In this document: positions 1-9,736 of the stretch, in pieces
Position numbering within the stretch: position 1 is the first letter of the stretch
Layout of the letters: each line of letters starts with the position of its first letter
Assembly: GCF_024655635.1 (NCBI RefSeq)
Contig: NZ_JANLGI010000006.1
Coordinates: 180,805 to 244,804 of the forward strand
DNA length: 64,000 nucleotides
Direction of reading: 5' to 3'
Origin: Allobosea sp. 47.2.35
GTDB lineage: Bacteria > Pseudomonadota > Alphaproteobacteria > Rhizobiales > Beijerinckiaceae
Made by a program: the position numbers and the translations under genes
Notes under the pieces: model-generated
Seen by the model: only the letters and a program-made list of their open reading frames with translations
The model's database searches: none
What the model was told of the DNA's origin: nothing

Positions 1-2509
1 AGAAGATCTTGCCGTCGGCGACGTCGAACTCGACGCCGGACTGGTTGATCGCCGGCCGCTCGACCTTGATGCCGAGCCGCTCGGCATCGCGGCGGAATTC
101 CGAGAGCTTGTCGGTGTTGCCCATGTCGAGCGTCATCGACGCCGCCAGGAACTCGACCGGGTAGTTCGCCTTCAGATAGGCGGTCTGGAAGGCGACGATG
201 GCATAGGCCGCCGCATGGCTCTTGTTGAAGCCGTAATCCGCGAACTTCGCCAACAGGTCGAAGATTTCGGAGGCGATGTCCTTCTTGATGCCGCCCTCGA
301 TCGCGCCCTTCACGAAGCGGTCGCGCTGGGCGTCCATCTCCGCCTTGATCTTCTTGCCCATGGCGCGGCGCAGCAGATCGGCTTCGCCGAGCGAATAGCC
401 CGAGAGCGCCTGCGCCACCTGCATCACCTGTTCCTGGTAGACGATGATGCCGTGGGTCTCGCGCAGCCAGGGCTCCATGCCGGGATGGAGATAGGTCGGG
501 TCTTCCAGTCCGAGCTTGCGGCGGCAATAGGTCGGGATGTTGTCCATCGGGCCCGGCCGATAGAGCGCCACCAGCGCGATCAGGTCCTCGATCCGGTCGG
601 CCTTCATCTCGACCAGCGCCTTGCGCATGCCGACCGATTCCACCTGGAACACGCCGACCGTCTCGCCGCGCGCCAGCATGGCGTAGGTCGTCGGATCGTC
701 GAAGGGCAGTTGCGCCAGATCGATATGGATGCCGCGCTGGGCGATCAGCTTCACCGCCGTGGTCAGCGTGGTCAGCGTCTTCAGGCCGAGGAAGTCGAAC
801 TTCACCAGCCCGGCCTGCTCGACCCATTTCATGTTGAACTGGGTGACGCGCATGCCGGTGCGCGGATCGACCGAGAGTGCCACGAGCTGCTCCAGCGGCC
901 GGTCGCCGATCACCACGCCTGCGGCGTGAGTCGAAGCATGGCGGTGAAGCCCTTCCAGCTTCTGGCCAATTTCGAGCAGCCGCGCGACGATCGGCTCCTC
1001 CTCGGCGGCCTGCTGCAGCTTGGGTTCGCCCTCGATCGCATCCTTCAACGAGATCGGCTTGGCCGGGTTCTGCGGCACGAGCTTCGTCAGCTTGTCGACC
1101 TGGCCATAGGGCATTTCGAGCACGCGGCCGACGTCGCGCAGCACGCCGCGGGCGAGCAGCGTGCCGAAGGTGATGATCTGGGCGACGCGTTCCTGCCCGT
1201 AATGGTGCTTCACATAGTCGATCACCTCTTCTCGCCGGTTCTGGCAGAAGTCGATGTCGAAGTCGGGCATCGAGACGCGGTCGGGATTGAGGAAGCGCTC
1301 GAAGAGCAGGCCGAAGCGCAGCGGATCGACGTCGGTGATCGTCAGCGCATAGGCGACCAGCGAGCCTGCGCCCGAGCCGCGGCCCGGACCGACCGGGATG
1401 TCATGGTTCTTCGCCCATTTGATGAAGTCCGAGACGATCAGGAAGTAGCCCGGGAACTTCATCCGGGTGATGATCGAGAGCTCGAAATCGAGCCGCTTCT
1501 CGTAATCCTCGACGGTGAAGCCTTCGGCCGGGCCGTGCTTGGCAAGCCGCGCAGCAAGCCCGGCGCGGGCCTGATCCTGCAGCTCCTCCGCCTCGTCACG
1601 CCCCTCCTCGCCGAAGCGCGGCAGGATCGGCTTGCGGGTCGAGACGCGCCAATGGCAGCGCATCGCGATCTCGACGGTGTTCGCCAGCGCTTCCGGCAGG
1701 TCGGCGAAGCGCTTCTTCATCTCGGCGCGCGAGGCGAAATAATGCTCCGGCGTAACGCGGCGGCGCGTGCCGTCGGAAACGAGGCGCCCCTCGGCCACGG
1801 CCAGCAGCGCGTCATGCGCGTCGAAATCGGCAGGCTTGGCGAAGAAGGGTTCGTTGGTCGCGACGATCGGCAGGTCTGCGTCGTAGGCGAGGCGCAAGAG
1901 ATGCGCTTCCCGCGTCGCCTCGCCCTCGCCGCCATGTCGCTGGATCTCGACATAAAGCCGGTCCCCATAGATGCCGGCGAGCGTCGCGAGGCGCGAAGCG
2001 GCCTGCGGAAGCTGGCCGAGTCGCAGGGCGACATCCACCGGTCCGCCCTGCCCCCCGGTCAGCGCGATCAGGCCGCTATTATAGGCGGCAAGACGCTCGA
2101 CCGTGGTGATCGGCTGGCCCGAGCCGCCGGTCGCCAGCGCCGCCTCGCTAACGAGCTTCATCAGGTTGCCGTAGCCGCCCTCGTCCATGGCCAGCAGGAC
2201 GATATGCGGCAGGCGCTGCGGCTGTGTCGGCTTGCGGCTGCCCTCGCCTTCATCGGCGAAATCGACGGAGAGCTGCACGCCGACGATCGGCTGCAGGCCG
2301 GAGCCCGCCAGCTTCTCGGAGAATTCGAGACCGCCGAAGAGATTGTCGGTATCGGTCAGTGCTAAAGCCGGCTGGCCGTCGGCCACCGCCATCTTGGCGA
2401 GCGTCGCGATCGTCATCGCGCCTTCGAGCAGCGAATAGCTCGAATGGACATGCAGGTGGACGAAGCCGATCTCCTGGAGAACGCGCGCCTCGTCGGCTTC
2501 CCTGCTCAT
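1..2509 (-). CDS. dnaE: DNA polymerase III subunit alpha (partial, 3' end outside window)
   Basis: Catalytic subunit of the replicative polymerase. The ATG is at 2507-2509, and the frame stays open to base 1, so about 836 residues are present and the C-terminal part (tau and beta contacts, roughly 300 residues in the usual 1,150-residue protein) lies outside. An N-terminal PHP domain begins with HLHVHSSYSLLEG (residues 18-30). The palm holds GPGRGSGAGS and the catalytic PDFDIDF near residues 414-420, followed by ATHAAGVVIG, and the fingers region holds RPGPMDNIP. The gene lies downstream of lolD on the same strand, the proS-lolC-lolD-dnaE order known from Rhizobiales. It is the housekeeping DnaE1 type, not the mutagenic DnaE2, judged from the PHP region and context. 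Confidence 0.97.
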   Translation of the reverse strand, partial: MSREADEARVLQEIGFVHLHVHSSYSLLEGAMTIATLAKMAVADGQPALALTDTDNLFGGLEFSEKLAGSGLQPIVGVQLSVDFADEGEGSRKPTQPQRLPHIVLLAMDEGGYGNLMKLVSEAALATGGSGQPITTVERLAAYNSGLIALTGGQGGPVDVALRLGQLPQAASRLATLAGIYGDRLYVEIQRHGGEGEATREAHLLRLAYDADLPIVATNEPFFAKPADFDAHDALLAVAEGRLVSDGTRRRVTPEHYFASRAEMKKRFADLPEALANTVEIAMRCHWRVSTRKPILPRFGEEGRDEAEELQDQARAGLAARLAKHGPAEGFTVEDYEKRLDFELSIITRMKFPGYFLIVSDFIKWAKNHDIPVGPGRGSGAGSLVAYALTITDVDPLRFGLLFERFLNPDRVSMPDFDIDFCQNRREEVIDYVKHHYGQERVAQIITFGTLLARGVLRDVGRVLEMPYGQVDKLTKLVPQNPAKPISLKDAIEGEPKLQQAAEEEPIVARLLEIGQKLEGLHRHASTHAAGVVIGDRPLEQLVALSVDPRTGMRVTQFNMKWVEQAGLVKFDFLGLKTLTTLTTAVKLIAQRGIHIDLAQLPFDDPTTYAMLARGETVGVFQVESVGMRKALVEMKADRIEDLIALVALYRPGPMDNIPTYCRRKLGLEDPTYLHPGMEPWLRETHGIIVYQEQVMQVAQALSGYSLGEADLLRRAMGKKIKAEMDAQRDRFVKGAIEGGIKKDIASEIFDLLAKFADYGFNKSHAAAYAIVAFQTAYLKANYPVEFLAASMTLDMGNTDKLSEFRRDAERLGIKVERPAINQSGVEFDVADGKIF

Positions 2510-2626
2510 GTCCCACTCCTGTCGCCGCAACCGGGCGACTCGTCCTTACCCGGCCCTTCTTATGCGTCCTGGGCGGGGCCGGCGTCGAGGCCTTATGGGC
2601 CCGTCTGTGGATGGCTCCTGCCGTCC

Positions 2627-2737
2627 TCAGACATGCGGGCCGGAGAGAATAGCGGCCCAGAGCCAGATCATGCCGAGGAAGACGCCGAGCGAGGCGATCT
2701 CGGCAAGGCCGGCGGCGAATTTACGCGCTGCAGTCAT
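2627..2737 (-). CDS. 36-residue small membrane protein, function unknown
   Basis: A very short reading frame (ATG at 2735-2737, TGA at 2627-2629) lies between lolD and dnaE. A perfect AGGAGG Shine-Dalgarno sequence sits 6-7 bases before the ATG, which is the main support for its being real. The peptide begins MTAARKFAAGLAEIASL and has one hydrophobic helix (about residues 14-32, rich in L, F, W, I) after a positively charged N-terminus, so it would sit in the inner membrane with its N-terminus inside. I recognise no family. It could be co-transcribed with lolDC or have its own promoter. A chance ORF cannot be excluded, but the ribosome site is far better than chance. Confidence 0.55.
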   Translation of the reverse strand: MTAARKFAAGLAEIASLGVFLGMIWLWAAILSGPHV

Positions 2738-2901
2738 GAGAACCTCCTGTGTTTCTGATACGTTCATATTAGTTCGCTATTTGTTCTCGTCAATGTCGAT
2801 AGGGAAGCGGGCAGCGCGAACCCGGCATAGCGGTTAATGAAATCCTACCGATGCTCTGATGCGGGCGTTGGCGATCAGTCTCGCCGCTCTGGATTTTGCA
2901 G

Positions 2902-3065
2902 CGTCATGCTCGGGCTTGTCCCGACCACCCACGCCTTCTTTCGACGAGGGCCGTGCTCAAGACGTGGATGCTCGCCACAAGGGCGAGCATGACGCGGGGC
3001 GTTCCGCTCAGAAGCCGTCTTTGTCATTCCGGGGGCACCACAGGCGCGAATCCGGAATGACAAAG
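2902..3065. repeat. Dispersed intergenic palindromic repeat (two units)
   Basis: The 369-base space between the small membrane gene and lolD holds no other gene I can support. It carries two imperfect palindromes. The first has arms near 2902-2914 and 2981-2994 (CGTCATGCTCGGG type). The second has perfect 14-base arms at 3019-3032 and 3052-3065 (CTTTGTCATTCCGG and its complement). Related units occur at 15862, 28432, 40477 and 51562, so this is a REP-like family. It may also act as a transcription terminator downstream of lolD. Confidence 0.75.
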
Positions 3066-3106
3066 GTGGTGGTGCCGGTAAGGAACAGCCTGACGGCCGC
3101 TGCCGC

Positions 3107-3793
3107 CTACAGCTTGACGACGAGCCCGTCGCGGATCGTGACCTGCCGGTCCATCTGGCGGGCGAGATCGAGGTTATGCGTCGCGATCAGCGCCGCCAGC
3201 CCCGAGGCCCGCGCCAGCGCCATCAACGTGCCGAAGACATGCTGCGCGGTCTGCGGATCCAGATTGCCGGTCGGCTCGTCGGCCAGCAACAGGCGCGGCC
3301 CGTTGGCGACGGCGCGGCCGATGGCAACGCGCTGCTGCTCGCCGCCGGACAATTCGCCCGGCAGATGGTCGAGCCGCTCGCCGAGGCCGAGGAAGGTCAG
3401 AAGTTCCGATGCCCGCTCCTCCGCGAGGCCGCGGGCGAGGCCGCGGATGCGCTGCGGCAGCACCACGTTCTCCAGCGCCGTGAACTCGGGCAGGAGATGG
3501 TGGAACTGGTAGACGAAGCCGATCTCGGTACGGCGCAGCCGCGTGCGGCCCTTGTCGTCGAGCTTGGTCGTGGCGAGCCCGCCGACGAACACCTCGCCGG
3601 AATCGGGCTTCTCTAGCAGGCCAGCGACATGCAGCAGCGTCGACTTGCCGGTGCCGCTCGGCGCAACCAGGGCGACGACCTCGCCCGGCCAGAGCGCGAA
3701 ATCGGCCTTGCGCAGCACTTCGAGCGGCGCGTCGCTCTGCGGGTAGTAGCGCTCGACCTGGGAGAGGAAGAGCGCGGGCATTTCCTGTGCCAT
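3107..3793 (-). CDS. lolD: Lipoprotein-releasing system ATP-binding protein LolD
   Basis: ATPase of the LolCDE complex, which extracts outer-membrane lipoproteins from the inner membrane and hands them to LolA. The 228 residues are the usual length. The Walker A motif is APSGTGKST (residues 44-52, with alanine in place of the usual first glycine), the Q-loop region is [18 protein letters not shown], the signature LSGGEQQR is at 148-155, and Walker B LLLADEP is at 168-174, followed by an H-loop ATHN. These patterns are those of the MacB/LolD subfamily. The start lies four bases after the lolC stop codon, so the two genes form one operon. Only one membrane subunit gene (LolC/E type) is present, as usual in alphaproteobacteria. 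Confidence 0.96.
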   Translation of the reverse strand: MAQEMPALFLSQVERYYPQSDAPLEVLRKADFALWPGEVVALVAPSGTGKSTLLHVAGLLEKPDSGEVFVGGLATTKLDDKGRTRLRRTEIGFVYQFHHLLPEFTALENVVLPQRIRGLARGLAEERASELLTFLGLGERLDHLPGELSGGEQQRVAIGRAVANGPRLLLADEPTGNLDPQTAQHVFGTLMALARASGLAALIATHNLDLARQMDRQVTIRDGLVVKL

Positions 3794-3797
3794 CGGC

Positions 3798-5090
3798 TCA
3801 ACCCATCCTGAGAGCTTCGACCGGGTCGAGGCGTGCCGCCTTCCAGGCCGGATAGAGCGTCGCCAGCAGCGACAGGGTCAGCGCCATCACCACCACGCTC
3901 GTCACCTCGCTCCAGTCGATGACGGAGGGGATGTCGCTGAGGAAACGCACCGTCGGGTCCCAGAGATTGGCGCCAGTGATCCAATTCAGCGCCGCCATGA
4001 TCGACTTGATGTTCTTGGCGAAGACGATGCCGAGAGCGAGCCCGGCCAAAGTGCCGATGACGCCGATCGCCGCCCCCGTAATCAGGAAGACGCGTAGCAC
4101 CGTGCCGCGCGTGCAGCCCATGGTGCGCATGATCGCGATATCGGCGGTCTTGTCCTTCACCAGCATGATCAGGCCGGAGACGATGTTCAGCGCCGCGACC
4201 AGCACGATCAGGGTCAGGATGATGAACATCACGTTGCGCTCGACTTCCAGCGCATTGAAGAAGCTTCGATTTCTCTGGCGCCAGTCGGAGAGCACGAGCG
4301 GGCGCGGCGCATCGGCCTCGATCGCGTCGCGGACGGCCTGGGTCCGGTCTGGATTGTCGACGAAGATCTCGATGACGTTCACGTCGCCGTCGCGGTTGAA
4401 ATAGGCCTGCGCCTCGGCGAGCGGCATGTAGACGAAGGTGCCGTCGAACTCGGTCATGCCGATCTCGAAGATCGCCTTGACCGGATAGGCCTTGATGCGC
4501 GGCGCTGTGCCGAAGGGCGTCGAGGCCCCTTGCGGCGAGACCAGCGTCATCATGTCATTGACCTGGATGCCCAACGCGTTGGCGAGGCGGCGGCCAATGG
4601 CGACGCCAGGCGTCCCGCCATCGAAGCCATCGAGCGTGCCGCCCTTGATGTTGCCGCCGATGAAGGGGATCGCCTTGATGTCGCTCTCGCGGATGCCGCG
4701 GACCAGCACGCCATTGTTGCCGGTCTGCGAGGAGGCGAGCGCCTGTCCCTCGACCAGCGGGATCGCGAGCTTGATGCCGGAGATCTTGCTGAGCCGCGCC
4801 GCGACGCTGTCGTAATCATCGAGCGGCCGGTCGATCGGCGTCGCGAAGATATGGCCGTTCACGCCGACGATCTTGCTCAGCAGCTCGATCCGGAAGCCGT
4901 TCATCACCGACATCACGATGATCAGCGTCGCGACGCCGAGCATGATACCGAGGAAGGAGAAGCCGGCGATGACCGAGACGAAACCCTCGCGGCGACGCGT
5001 GCGCAGATAGCGTCCGGCAAGCAGCCACTCGAAACCGGCGAAGGCCTTGGTTCCGGTCGGGACCTCGGCGCTGTCGGCGACGGCGCTCAT
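3798..5090 (-). CDS. lolC: Lipoprotein-releasing ABC transporter permease LolC/E
   Basis: Integral membrane subunit of the lipoprotein-releasing transporter. I chose the ATG at 5088-5090 (430 residues, GGGAGC-like ribosome site about 7 bases upstream), because longer in-frame options run into proS. There is one transmembrane helix near residues 37-62, a large periplasmic domain, then three helices in the C-terminal FtsX domain (around 285-310, 328-355 and 392-415). The protein ends [18 protein letters not shown], the FtsX/LolC-type ending. A 10-codon frame (5087-5119) ends in a TGA that overlaps the lolC ATG; it may be chance or help coupling. The gene is flanked by proS and lolD. Confidence 0.95.
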   Translation of the reverse strand: MSAVADSAEVPTGTKAFAGFEWLLAGRYLRTRRREGFVSVIAGFSFLGIMLGVATLIIVMSVMNGFRIELLSKIVGVNGHIFATPIDRPLDDYDSVAARLSKISGIKLAIPLVEGQALASSQTGNNGVLVRGIRESDIKAIPFIGGNIKGGTLDGFDGGTPGVAIGRRLANALGIQVNDMMTLVSPQGASTPFGTAPRIKAYPVKAIFEIGMTEFDGTFVYMPLAEAQAYFNRDGDVNVIEIFVDNPDRTQAVRDAIEADAPRPLVLSDWRQRNRSFFNALEVERNVMFIILTLIVLVAALNIVSGLIMLVKDKTADIAIMRTMGCTRGTVLRVFLITGAAIGVIGTLAGLALGIVFAKNIKSIMAALNWITGANLWDPTVRFLSDIPSVIDWSEVTSVVVMALTLSLLATLYPAWKAARLDPVEALRMG

Positions 5091-5133
5091 GCGGCAGCTC
5101 CCACGATGTCCAGCTTCATGACGGTGCCCGCCG

Positions 5134-6465
5134 TCACGCCGTCCTGCCCTTGAAGCGGTCGAGCGCGGCCTCGAGCGAGACGAGTTCGCGCTCGCCACCG
5201 GCGCGGCGCTTGATCTCGACCTTGCCCTCGGCCAGCCCCTTCGGGCCGACGATGATCTGCCAGGGCACGCCGATCAGGTCGGCGGTGGCGAATTTGGCGC
5301 CCGGCCGGTCGTCGGTGTCGTCGAGCACGGCGTCGTAGCCCTTGGCGAGCAGGTCCTTGTAGATGCGCTCGGCCGCACCGTCGGTCGCCGCGTCGCCGGC
5401 CTTGAGGTTGATCACCGCGATGTCGAAGGGCGCGATCTCCTCGGGCCAGACGATGCCGGCATCGTCATGGCCGGCCTCGATCAGCGCCGCGACGAGGCGG
5501 CTCGGCCCGATGCCGTAGGAGCCGCCATGCAGAAGCACGGGCTGGCCGTCCGGCCCGGCGACCGTCGCGCCCATCGGCTCGGAATATTTCGTGCCGAAAT
5601 AGAAGATATGGCCGACCTCGATGCCGCGCGCCGAGACGCGCTTGTCTTCGGGAACCGCTTCGAAGGCTGCCTTGTCGTGCATCTCCTCGGTCGCGGCGTA
5701 GAGGCTCGTCCACTTGTCGAAGACGCCCTGCAGGCCGGCAACGCTGTCGAAATCGGTATCGGCGGCCGGCGTCTCGAAGTTCAGGTAGTCGCTGTGGCAG
5801 AAGACCTCGCTCTCGCCGGTCGAGGCAAGCACGATGAACTCGTGGCTGAGGTCGCCGCCGATCGGGCCGGTATCGGCCTTCATCGGGATCGCCTTCAGGC
5901 CGAGCCGCGCGAAGGTGCGCAGATAGGCCGTGAACATACGGTTATAGGCGTGGCGCGCCGCGTCCTTGTCGAGATCGAAGGAATAGGCGTCCTTCATCAG
6001 GAACTCGCGGCCGCGCATCACGCCGAAGCGCGGGCGGACCTCGTCGCGGAACTTCCACTGGATGTGGTAGAGATTGAGCGGCAGGTCCTTGTAGGACTTG
6101 ACGTAGGAACGGACGATCTCGGTGACCATTTCCTCGTTGGTCGGCCCGTAGAGCATGTCGCGATCATGCCGGTCCTTGATGCGCAGCATCTCCTTGCCAT
6201 AGGCGTCGTAGCGCCCGCTCTCGCGCCAGAGATCGGCCGACTGGATGGTCGGCATCAGGATCTCGACGGCACCCGAGCGGTCCTGCTCCTCGCGGATGAC
6301 GTTGCTGATCTTGTTCAGCACGCGCAGGCCCAGCGGCAGCCAGGAATAGATGCCCGCCGATTGCTGGCGGATCATGCCGGCGCGCAGCATCAGCCGGTGC
6401 GAGACGATCTCCGCTTCCTTGGGCGTGTCGCGCAGAAGGGGCAGGAAATAGCGGGAAAGACGCAT
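5134..6465 (-). CDS. proS: Prolyl-tRNA synthetase (short, insertion-free type)
   Basis: Class II aminoacyl-tRNA synthetase charging tRNA-Pro. The 443 residues match the alphaproteobacterial form, which lacks the large editing insertion of the 570-residue E. coli enzyme. Motif 1 lies in the N-terminal region ending [17 protein letters not shown]. Motif 2 includes [17 protein letters not shown] and KDAYSFD. Motif 3 is [16 protein letters not shown], and a C-terminal anticodon-binding domain follows. The proline editing function, if any, must come from another protein. The gene is upstream of lolC on the same strand with a gap of 43 bases, so co-transcription is likely. The start is the first in-frame ATG, before [15 protein letters not shown]. 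Confidence 0.98.
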   Translation of the reverse strand: MRLSRYFLPLLRDTPKEAEIVSHRLMLRAGMIRQQSAGIYSWLPLGLRVLNKISNVIREEQDRSGAVEILMPTIQSADLWRESGRYDAYGKEMLRIKDRHDRDMLYGPTNEEMVTEIVRSYVKSYKDLPLNLYHIQWKFRDEVRPRFGVMRGREFLMKDAYSFDLDKDAARHAYNRMFTAYLRTFARLGLKAIPMKADTGPIGGDLSHEFIVLASTGESEVFCHSDYLNFETPAADTDFDSVAGLQGVFDKWTSLYAATEEMHDKAAFEAVPEDKRVSARGIEVGHIFYFGTKYSEPMGATVAGPDGQPVLLHGGSYGIGPSRLVAALIEAGHDDAGIVWPEEIAPFDIAVINLKAGDAATDGAAERIYKDLLAKGYDAVLDDTDDRPGAKFATADLIGVPWQIIVGPKGLAEGKVEIKRRAGGERELVSLEAALDRFKGRTA

Positions 6466-6630
6466 CGGAAAACCTGTCGGAGGGCCCTGCGCGCAGAATC
6501 GCGCCGGGAGATCGGAGAGCGAGTCGGCCTAGCTGAGAGACACCATCGCTCTCGGCAAAATGCAAACCAAAATCAGCAGGAAGCGGCGGAAGATGGCGAA
6601 GTTATGTGCCTTTAGCGAGGGATAGCGCCG

Positions 6631-7131
6631 TCAGCCCTTGGCGAAGCGCGCCTTCAGCGCTGCGAGCACCGGGGCCGGCACGAAGGGCGAGACATCCCCG
6701 CCCATCGCCGCGATCTGGCGCACCAGCGTCGCGGTGATGTAGCGCACACCGGGCGAGGCCGGCAGGAACACGGTTTGCACATCCGGCGCCATCGTGCCGT
6801 TCATCCCGGCCATCTGCATCTCGTAGTCGAGATCGCTGCCGTCGCGCAGGCCGCGGATGATGATCGAAGCCCCCGCCCGGCGCGCCGCGTCCACCGCGAG
6901 ATCGTCGAAGGTCACGACGTCGAGCGCGGCGCCCTTGGCTGCCAGCAGGGGCCCGGCGACGGCGCGCAGCAATTCGGCACGGATATCGACGGAGAGCAGC
7001 GGCGTCTTGCCGGGATGGACCCCGATCGCCAGGACGAGCCTGTCGCAGAGGCCGGCGGCCGCCGCGATAACGTCGGCATGGCCGTTGGTCACGGGGTCGA
7101 AGGAGCCGGTATAGAAAGCGATGCGTGCCAT
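6631..7131 (-). CDS. coaD: Pantetheine-phosphate adenylyltransferase
   Basis: Transfers AMP from ATP to 4'-phosphopantetheine, the fourth step of coenzyme A synthesis. I placed the start at the ATG at 7129-7131 (166 residues), because the family starts with a short strand directly before the nucleotide-binding motif, here [19 protein letters not shown] longer in-frame start 12 codons upstream adds only a low-complexity stretch. The [11 protein letters not shown] motif holds the TxGH catalytic element, [14 protein letters not shown] is the family's conserved middle motif, and the C-terminal element reads [10 protein letters not shown] where most members have ISSSLVR. The enzyme is a cytoplasmic hexamer in known members. 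Confidence 0.96.
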   Translation of the reverse strand: MARIAFYTGSFDPVTNGHADVIAAAAGLCDRLVLAIGVHPGKTPLLSVDIRAELLRAVAGPLLAAKGAALDVVTFDDLAVDAARRAGASIIIRGLRDGSDLDYEMQMAGMNGTMAPDVQTVFLPASPGVRYITATLVRQIAAMGGDVSPFVPAPVLAALKARFAKG

Positions 7132-7191
7132 GGGGCCAGCGTTAGCGGCTGGACCGGAAGACGACAAGTCTTCTCAGGGGCTTGGGCAACT

Positions 7192-7314
7192 TCAGGTCAG
7201 CGGCACCAGCGCGACGAGCGCTGCGGCGCTGCCGATGATGATCGAGACGAGGACCATGAGGGACGCCGTAGCGGAAGCGCGGCGGGAGCTGGCGAAGGAC
7301 AGGCGGGTATCCAT
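7192..7314 (-). CDS. 40-residue small membrane protein, function unknown
   Basis: A short frame upstream of coaD (ATG at 7312-7314, stop at 7192-7194) encodes MDTRLSFASSRRASATASLM followed by one long hydrophobic helix (about residues 18-38: VLV, SIII, GSAAALVALVPLT). The positive N-terminus and single helix fit a small bitopic inner-membrane protein. A GAGG element lies about 9 bases before the ATG, a moderate ribosome site. I recognise no family. It is divergent from the ABC-F gene and on the same strand as coaD, so it may be the first cistron of that unit. Chance is possible. Confidence 0.45.
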   Translation of the reverse strand: MDTRLSFASSRRASATASLMVLVSIIIGSAAALVALVPLT

Positions 7315-7471
7315 GAAGATAACCTCGGCGAATCGCGGTTGATCCGGTTTCCCTTGGGTGATGGCCGGCGGAGGCCGTCCCAAGGCGAGATTTTGACGAA
7401 ACGGTGACATCGGCCGCTTGTTCCGGCTTTCGATTGCCTTTTCGGGGCTCCCAAGCCTAAACGAACGCGCC

Positions 7472-9343
7472 ATGCTGACGATCAACGACATCACCTACCG
7501 TCTCGGCGAGCGCCTGCTGCTCGACCATACCGGCGCCGCCATCCCCGATGGCGCGCGCGTCGGCTTCGTCGGCCGCAACGGCACCGGCAAGACCACGCTG
7601 TTCAAGATCATCACCGGCGATTTCGGCACCGAGAGCGGCAATATCAGCCTGCCGAGGGGCCGACGCATCGGCGGCGTCGCACAGGAAGCGCCGGGTGGCC
7701 CGGAGACGCTGATCGAGGTTGTGCTCGCGGCGGATACAGAGCGCACAGCCCTGATGACCGAAGCGGAAACCGCGACCGATCCGCACCGCATCGCCGAGAT
7801 CGGCACGCGGCTCGCCGATATCGGTGCGCATTCCGCCCCGGCGCGTGCCGCGATGGTGCTGCACGGGCTCGGCTTCAACGAAGAGGCGCAGCAGCGCCCC
7901 TGCTCCGATTTCTCGGGGGGCTGGCGGATGCGCGTCGCGCTCGCCGCCGTGCTGTTCTCCGAGCCCGACCTGCTGCTGCTCGACGAACCCACCAACTATC
8001 TCGACCTCGAAGGCACGCTCTGGCTCTACGATTATCTGGAGCGCTATCCACATACCGTGATCGTCATCAGCCACGATCGCGAATTGCTGGACACCTCGGT
8101 CGACCACATCATGCATCTCGACCAGGGCAAGCTGACGCTCTATCGCGGCGGCTATTCCTCATTCGAAAAGCAGCGCGCCGAGAAGCAGATGCAGCTCGCC
8201 CGCGCCAAGGAGAAGCAGGACGCCGAGCGCAAGCATCTCCAGTCCTTCGTCGACCGCTTCAAGGCCAAGGCGACCAAGGCCCGGCAGGCGCAGTCGCGCG
8301 TCAAGCGGCTGGAGAAGATGCAGACCATCGCCGCGATCGTCGATCGCGACGTGCAGCCCTTCGTCTTCCCCGGCCCGGAAAAGCCGCTCTCGCCGCCGAT
8401 GATCGTGCTGGAGGATGCCGCCGCCGGCTATGGCGAGCGTAAGGTCTTGTCGCGGCTCAACCTGTCATTGGCGCCGGACGACCGCATCGCGCTGCTCGGC
8501 TCGAACGGCAACGGCAAGTCGACCTTCTGCAAGCTGATCGGCGGCCGGCTCGACGCGATGTCCGGCGAGATGAAGAAGTCGAGCAAGCTGGAGACGGCCT
8601 ATTTCGCCCAGCACCAGCTCGACGAACTGCGCATCGAGGACACGCCGGTCGGCCATCTGCGCGACCTGATGCCGGATGCGCCGGAAGCGAAGGTCCGCTC
8701 CAAGGCGGCGCAGATCGGCTTCCCCGCCTCCAAGGCCGACACACCGGTGAAGCTGCTCTCCGGCGGCGAGAAGGCCCGCCTGATGCTGGGGCTCGCGACC
8801 TTCCACGGGCCGCATCTGCTGATCCTCGACGAGCCGACCAACCATCTCGACATCGACAGCCGCACCGCGCTGGTCAACGCGATCAACGAGTATCCCGGCG
8901 CCGTCATCCTCGTCAGTCACGACCGCTTCCTGATCGAGGCCTGCGCCGACCGGCTCTGGCTCGTCGGCGGCGGCACCGTGAAGAATTTCGACGGCGACAT
9001 GGACGATTACCGCACCTATGTGCTGGGCGCCGCCAAGGCCGAGAAGCGCGGCAAGCCTGCGCCGGATGCTACCGCCAAGCCCAAGGCCGACGAGCGCAAG
9101 GAAGCGGCGACGAAGCGGGCCGCCCAAGGGCCGCTCAGGCAGAAGCTCAATCTCGCCGAGGCGCGCATCGCCAAGCTGACCGGCCTGATCGAAAAGGTCG
9201 ACGCGGCGCTCGCAAACGGCGCCTTCTCCCGCGAGCCCGACAAGGCGCTGCAGATCTCGCGCCAGCGCGCGGAACTGTCGGAGGCGCTGGCGGCAGCGGA
9301 AGAGGAATGGCTGCTGCTCGGCGAGGAACTGGAGAACGCCTGA
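7472..9343 (+). CDS. ABC-F family ATP-binding protein (translation factor type)
   Basis: Soluble protein with two ATP-binding cassettes and no transmembrane segment, the hallmark of ABC-F proteins that act on the ribosome. I chose the ATG at 7472 (623 residues, MLTINDITYRLGERLLLDH), because upstream in-frame codons have no domain. The first cassette has GRNGTGKT (34-41), signature SDFSGGWRMRVALA and LLLLDEPTNYLD. The second has GSNGNGKS (343-350), LSGGEKARLMLGL and LLILDEPTNHLD. A charged linker (roughly residues 240-290) joins them and is the interdomain P-site-tRNA-interacting segment in the family. A Lys/Ala-rich C-terminal extension ends in a predicted coiled coil, as in Uup. Uup or YheS type is most likely. 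Confidence 0.93.
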   Translation: MLTINDITYRLGERLLLDHTGAAIPDGARVGFVGRNGTGKTTLFKIITGDFGTESGNISLPRGRRIGGVAQEAPGGPETLIEVVLAADTERTALMTEAETATDPHRIAEIGTRLADIGAHSAPARAAMVLHGLGFNEEAQQRPCSDFSGGWRMRVALAAVLFSEPDLLLLDEPTNYLDLEGTLWLYDYLERYPHTVIVISHDRELLDTSVDHIMHLDQGKLTLYRGGYSSFEKQRAEKQMQLARAKEKQDAERKHLQSFVDRFKAKATKARQAQSRVKRLEKMQTIAAIVDRDVQPFVFPGPEKPLSPPMIVLEDAAAGYGERKVLSRLNLSLAPDDRIALLGSNGNGKSTFCKLIGGRLDAMSGEMKKSSKLETAYFAQHQLDELRIEDTPVGHLRDLMPDAPEAKVRSKAAQIGFPASKADTPVKLLSGGEKARLMLGLATFHGPHLLILDEPTNHLDIDSRTALVNAINEYPGAVILVSHDRFLIEACADRLWLVGGGTVKNFDGDMDDYRTYVLGAAKAEKRGKPAPDATAKPKADERKEAATKRAAQGPLRQKLNLAEARIAKLTGLIEKVDAALANGAFSREPDKALQISRQRAELSEALAAAEEEWLLLGEELENA

Positions 9344-9385
9344 GGCGTCAGGCCTCCGGTATCCGGGGCTGTCGCGGCTGACCGC

Positions 9386-9640
9386 CTATTGGCGCGGGAC
9401 GCAGGCGCCGAGCCTCAGCATGGTTCCGGCCGGGCAGGTATATGCGCCGGTGGGCTGCGAGATCGGCCGGACGGATTCGCAGCAGGCACCGCGGACGACA
9501 TAGCCGCTCGGGCAGCCGCCGGACATATCCATGCGGTCCTTGCCGTCTCGGGTCGGGCGGCACGACCCGGACGCGAGCGCACCATCGGCGGCCCCCAGGG
9601 CGATCGCGACCAGCGCGGTGGCGAGAGCGAATCTGATCAT
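9386..9640 (-). CDS. Small secreted cysteine-rich protein, function unknown
   Basis: 84 residues. The first ~24 residues (MIRFALATALVAIALGAADG then ALA) form a clear Sec signal peptide with an AxA cleavage site near residues 22-24, giving a mature protein of about 60 residues. The mature part has six cysteines (SCRP, GCPS, ACCES, YTCPAG, GACVP), which suggests up to three disulfides formed in the periplasm. I recognise no named family. It stands alone between the convergent ABC-F gene and a YCII-domain gene on its own strand. The regular Cys-Pro/Gly spacing and good signal peptide support a real gene. Confidence 0.7.
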   Translation of the reverse strand: MIRFALATALVAIALGAADGALASGSCRPTRDGKDRMDMSGGCPSGYVVRGACCESVRPISQPTGAYTCPAGTMLRLGACVPRQ

Positions 9641-9736
9641 GGGCGATAATGTACGACGGCGGTGGGGGCGTCGGCCACTCCGACCGCCTGTTCACCGTGC
9701 GGCTGCCCGAGAGCCCCAATCCAACGCGGCCGCGCG

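Noticed and set aside
215..2365. Long + strand open frame (716 codons) over the dnaE region
   Set aside because: The minus strand encodes an unmistakable DnaE with PHP and PDFDIDF motifs. The + frame is a GC-rich shadow with low-complexity Arg/Glu/His content.
5087..5119. 10-codon frame ending in TGA that overlaps the lolC ATG
   Set aside because: Too short to support as a gene; no conservation evidence. It may only be a chance overlap.
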